From Mycobacterium sp. KBS0706 (GTDB lineage: Bacteria; Pseudomonadota; Alphaproteobacteria; DSM-16000; Inquilinaceae), in contig NZ_VCCH02000066.1 in assembly GCF_005938675.2 (NCBI RefSeq), positions 1 to 45,455 of the forward strand: a stretch of DNA of 45,455 nt, read 5' to 3'. The position numbers were made by a program, and so were the translations under genes. Shown in pieces: positions 39,943 through 45,455 of the stretch. Positions within the stretch are counted from its first letter, which is position 1. Every line of letters begins with the position of its first letter. The notes beneath the pieces are model-generated. The model was given only the letters and a program-made list of their open reading frames with translations, was not told where the DNA came from and searched no databases.

Positions 39943-40449
39943 TCATGGCGACAACACGCTCAACGCCGTCGCGACCGGCAGATACAGCGTGCCGGGGCGC
40001 CGGACCAAGGGCGTGAAGCCGAAGGCCGCATAGAACGCCGCCGCGCAGTCGTCGATAGCGTCGGCAAAGATGGCGTGGGCGCCGATCGGCGCGGTGGCAA
40101 CGGTCTTGATCGCATCGAACAGCAAGGCTTCTCCGCGCCCTTGCCCGGCGAAATCGCTGTGTCGCCCGAGCCAGCCGATCAGCACCGCCGGGACGGTCGG
40201 GTAGCGCGGCAGCTTCTTCGCGATCGGCTCGGGAACCTCGGTCAATGGCACGTTGCTGGAGGAAAGGGTGTAGAAGCCCGCCACCCGGTCCGTCGCGATC
40301 TCCCTTGCGACGAAACAGGTGGCGTATCTGCGCTTCACATCCTGCCAGACGGTCTCGCGGAAATAGCTGTCGATCCGGTCGTTACCGCAGGTGAAGTCCG
40401 CCCGCCTGTGCGCCTTCGCCAGCGGCCCAATGGCGAAGCGGACGCTCAC
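39943..40449 (-). CDS. tacT: TacT-type GNAT acetyltransferase toxin
   Basis: 168 aa from the ATG at 40449, which overlaps the antitoxin stop by 4 nt (ATGA). GNAT fold with CNDRIDSYF-type N-terminus (FTCGNDRIDSYFRE, 19-32), VAGFYTLSSSNV, VPAVLIGWLGRHSDFAGQGRGEALL split around the acetyl-CoA loop QGRGEA, and YAAFGFTPL. The family acetylates the amino group of aminoacyl-tRNAs and stops translation. The paired DUF1778 gene makes this a TacAT-type module. It is located in the tRNA-Ser island, consistent with an addiction role. Confidence 0.88.
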   Translation of the reverse strand: MSVRFAIGPLAKAHRRADFTCGNDRIDSYFRETVWQDVKRRYATCFVAREIATDRVAGFYTLSSSNVPLTEVPEPIAKKLPRYPTVPAVLIGWLGRHSDFAGQGRGEALLFDAIKTVATAPIGAHAIFADAIDDCAAAFYAAFGFTPLVRRPGTLYLPVATALSVLSP

Positions 40450-40736
40450 CGGCGCTCGATCAGCTCGGCATGGCGCTTCGCCGCACGGGCCAACCGCGCG
40501 TTCGGCTTGGGCGGATCGATCAGCGCCTCGGCGAAGCGGATTTGATCCTCGCGCGCGAGGCGCATGATGTCGGCTTCCTCGACGACGCGCCTTGCGTCCT
40601 CGCCAGCGGTGGCGATGAGATAACCGGTCAGGGTCATGCCGCGCAGCCGGGCGGCGCGCTGCATCTGGTCGTAGACTTGGACCGGGATGCGCGCTTCCAA
40701 TCGGGCGGTCCCGGCTTCACCTTCGAGCTTGGGCAT
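40446..40736 (-). CDS. tacA: DUF1778 (TacA-type) ribbon-helix-helix antitoxin
   Basis: 96 aa from the ATG at 40736, supported by AAAGGAGG 7 nt upstream; an in-frame ATG at 40769 lies inside the operator and is unlikely. The ribbon-helix-helix region is ARLEARIPVQVYDQMQRAARLRG (about 10-32) with the TLTGYLIATA helix; the C-terminal helix (DPPKPNARLARAAKRHAELIERR, split 74-96) is the toxin-binding part. It neutralises the GNAT toxin and represses the operon, probably by binding the palindrome at 40761-40779. Confidence 0.88.
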   Translation of the reverse strand: MPKLEGEAGTARLEARIPVQVYDQMQRAARLRGMTLTGYLIATAGEDARRVVEEADIMRLAREDQIRFAEALIDPPKPNARLARAAKRHAELIERR

Positions 40737-40760
40737 GGGCGCCTCCTTTGAGCCAATCAT

Positions 40761-40779
40761 ATACGGCAAATTGCCGTAT
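40761..40779. promoter_or_regulatory. Operator of the TacA/TacT operon
   Basis: ATACGGCAAATTGCCGTAT: perfect 9-bp arms around a single central base, 25 nt upstream of the antitoxin start. This is the usual place and form for the autoregulatory site of a ribbon-helix-helix antitoxin. Confidence 0.75.
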
Positions 40780-40857
40780 CCTCAAGGCGCTTCGCAACCG
40801 GAGCCCGATCAGCCGCCAAGGCTGAAGCCCAATTGATGCCTGCTGGCGACCCGCCCC

Positions 40858-41967
40858 TCAGGCCATCGCGCCGCGGGCGGTCACTGGCCATAGGCATTCA
40901 ACCCGGCCTGCCCTGACCCCGACATACCAGTCGTAGCGGTCGACCGTCGGGTCGCAATGGCCCGGCACCAGGCGCAGGCGCTCGCCGAGCTTCGGCCGGT
41001 CGGCGCCGGGTTCGAGCACCAGCCGGCCATGCTCGTCCGACGGGCCCTCGTAGCGGATGCCGTCGCGGCGCCAGACCAGCGGCATGCCGCTGTCGGTCGG
41101 CAGCGCCTTGTGGCCGGCATCGACCACGGCGGCGCCGTCGCGCGGCACGCTCATCACCGTCGCCAGCACGAACAGCGCCTGGCGGAAGGGGGGCGGCGGG
41201 TCGTTGCGGGCATAGTCCGCATCCATGAAGGCGTAAGAGCCGACCTGCAGCTCGGTGAACACGCCGCTCGCCGCCTCCAGCGCGAAGGTGCCGGTGCCGG
41301 CGCCGCCGACGATCGGGCAGTCGAGGCCGGCCCGGCGCAGCGCGTCGACCGTCCGCCCCGCCGCCCCAGCCGCCTCGGCGATGGCGGCGGCGCGCTCCTC
41401 CGGCGACCGACGGTGCTGGGCGCGGCCGTGATAGGCCTGCAGCCCGCCGAAGACGAGGTGCCGGCTGGCGGCGATGCGGCGGGCCAGCGCCACCGCCGCC
41501 TCCCCCGGCGCCACGCCGCAGCGGCCGGTGCCGACATCGATCTCGACCAGCACGGCCAGCCGCGTGCCGGCCGCCTCAGCCGCGGCCTCGACCGCCGCCA
41601 CGCCGTCGGGATGGTCGGCGCAGACCGCGACCCGCGCGATCCGGGTCAGCGCCGCCAGCCGGGCCAGCTTGCGGGGGCCGACCACCTCGTTGCTGACCAG
41701 GATGTCCGGCACGCCGCCCCAGGCCAGGATCTCGGCCTCCGCCACCTTCTGGGTGCATTGGCCGACCGCGCCGCGCGCCAGCTGCCGATAGGCGATCACC
41801 GGCGATTTATGGGTCTTGGCGTGCGGCCGCAGCTTGACCCCGGCCGCCGCGGCCAGCCCGGCCATGTGGTCGAGATTGGCCTCGAAGGCGTCGAGGTCGA
41901 GGATCAGGGCCGGGGTGTCGACCTCCTCCTCGCGCATGCCGGGCTCGGCCGGCGGCGGCTGCAGCAT
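40858..41967 (-). CDS. DSD1-family PLP enzyme (D-threonine aldolase / 3-hydroxyaspartate aldolase-like)
   Basis: 369 aa from the ATG at 41967. The N-terminal alanine-racemase-like barrel starts EVDTPALILDLDAFEANLD (15-33), with the PLP Lys in LRPHAKTHKSP (about 46-56). The C-terminal beta domain carries the metal-site motif PGHCDPTVDRYDWYVGVRAG and VVDAGHKALPTDSG. Members split beta-hydroxy-D-amino acids into glycine and an aldehyde, or dehydrate D-serine or hydroxyaspartate. It lies 19 nt downstream of the GMC gene in the same direction. An aldolase making an aldehyde and an aldehyde dehydrogenase in one operon suggest a single pathway. Confidence 0.85.
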   Translation of the reverse strand: MLQPPPAEPGMREEEVDTPALILDLDAFEANLDHMAGLAAAAGVKLRPHAKTHKSPVIAYRQLARGAVGQCTQKVAEAEILAWGGVPDILVSNEVVGPRKLARLAALTRIARVAVCADHPDGVAAVEAAAEAAGTRLAVLVEIDVGTGRCGVAPGEAAVALARRIAASRHLVFGGLQAYHGRAQHRRSPEERAAAIAEAAGAAGRTVDALRRAGLDCPIVGGAGTGTFALEAASGVFTELQVGSYAFMDADYARNDPPPPFRQALFVLATVMSVPRDGAAVVDAGHKALPTDSGMPLVWRRDGIRYEGPSDEHGRLVLEPGADRPKLGERLRLVPGHCDPTVDRYDWYVGVRAGRVECLWPVTARGAMA

Positions 41968-41986
41968 CGATCGGACTCCCTCGGGC

Positions 41987-43609
41987 CTAGGCCGCCATCG
42001 GCCGGGTCGCACCCTTCAGCTCGCGGAAATTGTCGCGGATATGGGTCGCCGCCCGCAAGGCCAGGGCCGAGATCGTTGGCGTCGGGTTGACCACGCCGCC
42101 GGTGGCCAGGACGCTGCCGTCGACGATGAACAGGTTCGGCACGTCCCAGCTCTGCTGCCATTTGTTCACCACAGAATTCTCTGGGTCGCTGCCCATGCGG
42201 CAGGTGCCGATCATGTGCCAGGCCGGGGTGCGGTACACGCCGTCCTTGTCCCGGTAATCCTGCAGCTTCACCTCGAAGGCGCCGGCCGCGGTGCCGATAT
42301 CGACCAGCCGGTCGAGCATGTAGTTCATCATCCGGCGGTCGTTCTCGCCCGGCGCGTAATGCATGGTCGCGACCGGGATGTCGTCGGCGTCGCGCTTGAC
42401 CGGGTCGAGGGCGACGCGGTTCTCCGGGTTCGGCAGGTCGTCGCCGATGGCATAGACGCCGATGCCATGGCCGAAATGGCGCTCGAACCAGCGATGGTGG
42501 TCGCGGCCCCAGGGCGCCTTGGTCTCGGTGATCCAGCCGGCGGCGACCTCGGCGGCGGCCGAGGTGCTGGTCAGGCAGTTGAAGTTGAAGCCGTTGACGA
42601 AGCCGCGGCCGACATCGGTCTCGGCGAATTGCCGGCTGATCAGCGAGGCGACATAGCCCATATGGCCGTCGATCGGCTCATCGACCCAGATCTCGGCCCC
42701 GACCAGCGTGTGGTGCAGCAGGTTGCGGCCGACCTGGTCGGACTGGTTGGCGAGGTTGTCCGACGCCAGCAGCAGCCGCGGCGTGCCGACGCCGTTGGCG
42801 GCGACGACCACGATCTCGGCCGGCTGGAACTCGGTGCGGCCGGTCTCGCGGTCGATGTAGTGGGCGCCGGTGGCGCGCCCGTCCCTGCCCTTCTCGATCC
42901 GCAGCACCCGGGCGTGGATGCGCAGCTCGGTGCCGGCCGCCAGCGCCTTCGGCCAGATCGACAGCGAATACTTGCTCATCGACCCGCGCGGGCAGCCGTT
43001 GCAGATGCCGCAGCCATTGCAGCCCGGCCGGCCGTCGTAATCCTCGGAGATCACCCCAGCCTCCGCCGGCCACCAGTGCCAGCCGAGATGGTCGAAGGCC
43101 TGGGACAGGCGGCGCGCCGCCTTGGTGAAGGGCAGCGGCCCGGTCGGGCAGGTGTCGCGCGGCGGCATCGCCGGGTCGCCGGCCAGGCCGCTGACGCCGA
43201 TCATCCGGTCCGCCGCCTCGTAGAACGGGGCGATGTCCTCATAGGCGATCGGCCAGTTCGGCTGCAGCCCGTGCTCGTCGCCCTTGCGGAAGTCGGATGG
43301 ACGATAGCGCGGCCAGATCGCACCATAGACATTGGTCGACCCGCCGACGCCGTTCCACATCAGCACCTGCGAGCTGTCGGTGACCACCGGGTAGTCGTCC
43401 GGATGGTGGCGGCGGTTGATATCGGCATTCCACCGGGTGCGGCGCTGCCACGACCAGTCGGAGCTGTAATGCGGATGGTCGCCGGCCTCGACCCAGGAGC
43501 CCTGCTCGAGGCAGACCACGTTCAGCCCGGCCTGGGCCAGCACCACGGCGGCCAGCGAGCCGGTGGCGCCGGCGCCGATGATCAGGATGTCGCAGGATGG
43601 CTTGGTCAT
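41987..43609 (-). CDS. GMC oxidoreductase with Cys-rich motif (gluconate 2-dehydrogenase flavoprotein-like)
   Basis: 540 aa. FAD motif ILIIGAGATGSLAA (9-22) at the N-terminus, GVGGSTNVYGAIWPR, and the active-site HMIGTCRMG with His near 470. A distinct Cys cluster CNGCGICNGCPRG near 198-210 is found in the gluconate/glucose/2-ketogluconate dehydrogenase branch, where it is tied to an Fe-S cluster. The gene before it encodes a subunit-3-like protein, overlapping by ATGA. A cytochrome c subunit, usual for the membrane enzyme, is not in the window. No twin-arginine signal is seen here, so export would depend on the partner or not occur. Confidence 0.85.
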   Translation of the reverse strand: MTKPSCDILIIGAGATGSLAAVVLAQAGLNVVCLEQGSWVEAGDHPHYSSDWSWQRRTRWNADINRRHHPDDYPVVTDSSQVLMWNGVGGSTNVYGAIWPRYRPSDFRKGDEHGLQPNWPIAYEDIAPFYEAADRMIGVSGLAGDPAMPPRDTCPTGPLPFTKAARRLSQAFDHLGWHWWPAEAGVISEDYDGRPGCNGCGICNGCPRGSMSKYSLSIWPKALAAGTELRIHARVLRIEKGRDGRATGAHYIDRETGRTEFQPAEIVVVAANGVGTPRLLLASDNLANQSDQVGRNLLHHTLVGAEIWVDEPIDGHMGYVASLISRQFAETDVGRGFVNGFNFNCLTSTSAAAEVAAGWITETKAPWGRDHHRWFERHFGHGIGVYAIGDDLPNPENRVALDPVKRDADDIPVATMHYAPGENDRRMMNYMLDRLVDIGTAAGAFEVKLQDYRDKDGVYRTPAWHMIGTCRMGSDPENSVVNKWQQSWDVPNLFIVDGSVLATGGVVNPTPTISALALRAATHIRDNFRELKGATRPMAA

Positions 43610-44133
43610 CGCTTCAGGCCCCAGGCTTGCGTGCGGTCGCTGTCGAGATCGAGGGCGGAGATGTCGACCGGGCGCACGTCCCCGGTCGGCAGCCAGCGGC
43701 CGCGGCCGTGCGTCGGCGCGTCGCGCGCCGGGTCGAAGCGCTGCAGCGGATAGCCCTTCACATGCGGCCGCAGCCGGTAGGGATGGCCCTGGGCGTTGAT
43801 CACCGCAACCACATAGGGGCTCTCGTAATAGGCGTAGTAGGCGGCGTCGCGGACCCAGCCGAACAGTTCGGGCTCCGCCGCCTCCAGGGCCTGCACGATG
43901 GCGATCCGCCGCTCCTCCGGCTGCCCGGCGAAGGGGTCGCCGGCCTGCAGGATCGCCTGGGCCAGCCGCGTGAGGTCGGCCTCGCCGCGCTCCTCGACCA
44001 GGTGGATCGCCAGCGTCGACTGGACGCCGATGGTGGCGCCGGAGGGCCAGTCGCCCTCGCCCGGCAGCAGCAGGTCGACGAGATCGGCCAGCAGCCGCGC
44101 CGCGACGGCGGAAGTAGGTGTGGTTGTGGTCAT
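43606..44133 (-). CDS. Gluconate 2-dehydrogenase subunit 3-like protein
   Basis: 175 aa. The pattern LLADLVDLLLPGEGDWPSGA near the N-terminus and AAYYAYYESPYV in the middle matches the small gamma subunit that accompanies GMC-type sugar-acid dehydrogenases. No twin-arginine signal peptide is visible (N-terminus MTTTTPTSAVAARLL), which is unlike many family members. It overlaps both neighbours by 4 nt (ATGA), so it is tightly coupled to the aldehyde dehydrogenase and the flavoprotein. It probably helps fold or locate the flavoprotein. Confidence 0.75.
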   Translation of the reverse strand: MTTTTPTSAVAARLLADLVDLLLPGEGDWPSGATIGVQSTLAIHLVEERGEADLTRLAQAILQAGDPFAGQPEERRIAIVQALEAAEPELFGWVRDAAYYAYYESPYVVAVINAQGHPYRLRPHVKGYPLQRFDPARDAPTHGRGRWLPTGDVRPVDISALDLDSDRTQAWGLKR

Positions 44134-45455
44134 CTAAGGGTCCGGGTGATCGAGATCATCTTGAGTTCGGTCATCGCCTCGAGCGTGTGGCGGCCGCCGA
44201 GCCGGCCGATGCCGCTCCTGGTGCCGGAGCCGCCGCCGAAGGGCAGGTGCAGCTCCCAATACGTGCTGCCGGCGTTGACGTTGACGATGCCGGCCGGGAT
44301 CGCCTCGCCGAAGCGCAGCGCCCGGTCCATGTCGGCGGTGAACAGGCCGACGCTGAGGCCGTGCTCGGTGTCCAGCGCCAGGTCCAGCGCCTCGTCGTCG
44401 TCGTCGAAGGCCAACACCGGCACCACCGGGCCGAACGTCTCCTCCCGGTTGACCCGCATGTCGCGGGTGACGCCGGTGATCACGGTCGGCTCGAAGAACA
44501 GGTCGCTGCCCAGATCCGGCCGCGGCCGGCCGCCGGCCAGCACCGTGGCGCCGCGGGCGACGGCGTCCTCGACATGCTCGCGCACCTTGGCCGCGACCTT
44601 CGGGTTGTTCAGCGGCCCCATGGTCGTGCCCTGCTGCAGCGGGTCGCCCAGCGTGTGCGACCGGGCGATCTCGACCAGTCGCTGCGCCAGCTTCTCGACA
44701 ATGCTGCGATGGGCCAGCACCCGGCCGGTGGCGGCGCAGACCTGGCCGGCGTTGAAGAAGGCGCCGCCGGCTGCTGCCGCCGCCGCACGGTCGAGGTCGG
44801 CGTCCTCGAACACCAGCACCGGCCCGTTGCCGCCCAGCTCCAGCAGCATCGGCTTGCCGGCGCCGCGCTCGGCGATGCGCTGGCCGGTGGCCGGGCTGCC
44901 GGTGAAGCCGATGCCGTTGGTGCCGGGATGGGCGACGATCTCGTCGCCGACCACCGCCCCCTCCCCGATCACCAGATTGACCACGCCGGGCGGCAGCCCC
45001 GCCTCCTCGATCGCCCGCATCAGCTCGACCGCGGCCATCGAGGTGGTCGGCGCCGGCACCCAGACGATGGCGTTGCCGGTGGCGATGCCGGGCGCGAGGT
45101 ATTCGACCGGGATGTTGACCGGGAAGTTCCAGGGCGTGATCACGGCGTAGATACCGCGCGGCTGGCGCAGGGTCAGCACCAGCTTGCTCGGGTCCTCGGC
45201 CGGCAGCGTCTCGCCGCCCAGCTGCTTGACCAGCTCGGCCGCCAGGCGGAAGCCGTCCGCCGCCTTGCCGACCTCGCCATGGGCCTCCTTGAACGGCTTG
45301 CCCTGCTCCAGGCTCAGGGTGCGGGCGATGCGGTCGCGGGCGGCGTCGATCTGGGCGGCGATGGCGAGGCAGGCCTTCGCCCGCTGCCACACCGGCGTCG
45401 CGGCCCAGCCGGGCTGCGCCGTGCGGGCGGCGGCGATGGCGCGCCGGGCCGTCTC
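44130..45455 (-). CDS. Aldehyde dehydrogenase (succinate-semialdehyde-type), N-terminus beyond the window
   Basis: The frame is open to the right edge, so about 441 residues are visible and the first few tens are missing; an in-frame GTG at 45392 is not the true start because family sequence (ETARRAIAAARTAQPGW) continues upstream of it. NAD-site PWNFPVNIP, Glu in LELGGNGPVLVFEDADLD, catalytic Cys in FFNAGQVCAATGRVL, and EETFGPVVPVLAF are intact. It oxidises an aldehyde to an acid with NAD(P). It is the first visible gene of the operon with the gluconate-dehydrogenase-like pair and the aldolase-like gene. Confidence 0.88.
   Translation of the reverse strand, partial: ETARRAIAAARTAQPGWAATPVWQRAKACLAIAAQIDAARDRIARTLSLEQGKPFKEAHGEVGKAADGFRLAAELVKQLGGETLPAEDPSKLVLTLRQPRGIYAVITPWNFPVNIPVEYLAPGIATGNAIVWVPAPTTSMAAVELMRAIEEAGLPPGVVNLVIGEGAVVGDEIVAHPGTNGIGFTGSPATGQRIAERGAGKPMLLELGGNGPVLVFEDADLDRAAAAAAGGAFFNAGQVCAATGRVLAHRSIVEKLAQRLVEIARSHTLGDPLQQGTTMGPLNNPKVAAKVREHVEDAVARGATVLAGGRPRPDLGSDLFFEPTVITGVTRDMRVNREETFGPVVPVLAFDDDDEALDLALDTEHGLSVGLFTADMDRALRFGEAIPAGIVNVNAGSTYWELHLPFGGGSGTRSGIGRLGGRHTLEAMTELKMISITRTLR

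Noticed and set aside
40811..40820. ccgccaa copy as attachment site matching the tRNA-Ser 3' end
   Set aside because: Only 7 bases match, which is expected by chance in this GC-rich DNA.

Overview
The window is a high-GC chromosomal segment that looks alphaproteobacterial, most likely Rhodospirillales. The complete PhyR-NepR-EcfG general stress module, found only in Alphaproteobacteria, is the strongest evidence. Polyol-type ABC transport with GMC and short-chain dehydrogenases, an RTX protein and the rplU-rpmA-obgE block fit the same picture. An Inquilinus- or Azospirillum-like genus is a guess from gene style only.

Left end (1-2400): a low-GC accessory block with two toxin-antitoxin pairs of different type. 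First comes the 3' end of a DarT1-type DNA ADP-ribosyltransferase with its NADAR antitoxin. Facing it is a Panacea-domain (SocA) antitoxin with a SocB-type toxin. The core-like genome then begins: TerC-family membrane protein, 107-bp tandem repeats, DUF3455 and DUF2630 proteins (2770-4710). A sugar-alcohol-type ABC transporter operon follows without an ATPase gene (SBP, two permeases, GMC oxidoreductase, SDR; 4998-10616). Next are an HhH-GPD DNA glycosylase relative that lacks the usual catalytic Asp, a secreted RTX protein, two divergent citrate synthase paralogues (one with an N-terminal HTH), a dCache adenylate cyclase and an MFS transporter.

Middle (19309-22770): ecfG and nepR are divergent from phyR and a HisKA_2 kinase whose N-terminus resembles RsbT. 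Just downstream lies a small stretch with an extended -10 promoter, a 5' hairpin, a pyrimidine-rich linker and an intrinsic terminator, which I read as an unannotated sRNA. Then come Lrp/cysteine dioxygenase, a radical SAM protein, and an amino-acid-type ABC operon that includes an isopenicillin-N-synthase-like oxygenase. These are followed by an acyl-CoA synthetase, proB, a GGCT-like protein, a PhyH dioxygenase, obgE, rpmA and rplU. The rplU leader has a consensus promoter and an attenuator-like terminator.

Right end: tRNA-Ser(CGA) at 36300 marks the start of a probable island (36390-40780). It carries a TetR regulator, a thioredoxin-reductase-like flavoprotein, a SAM methyltransferase and a TacA/TacT toxin-antitoxin pair with a near-perfect operator palindrome. 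After it the core-like sequence resumes with a leftward operon: aldehyde dehydrogenase (running off the window), gluconate-dehydrogenase-subunit-3-like protein, GMC oxidoreductase and a D-threonine-aldolase-like enzyme.
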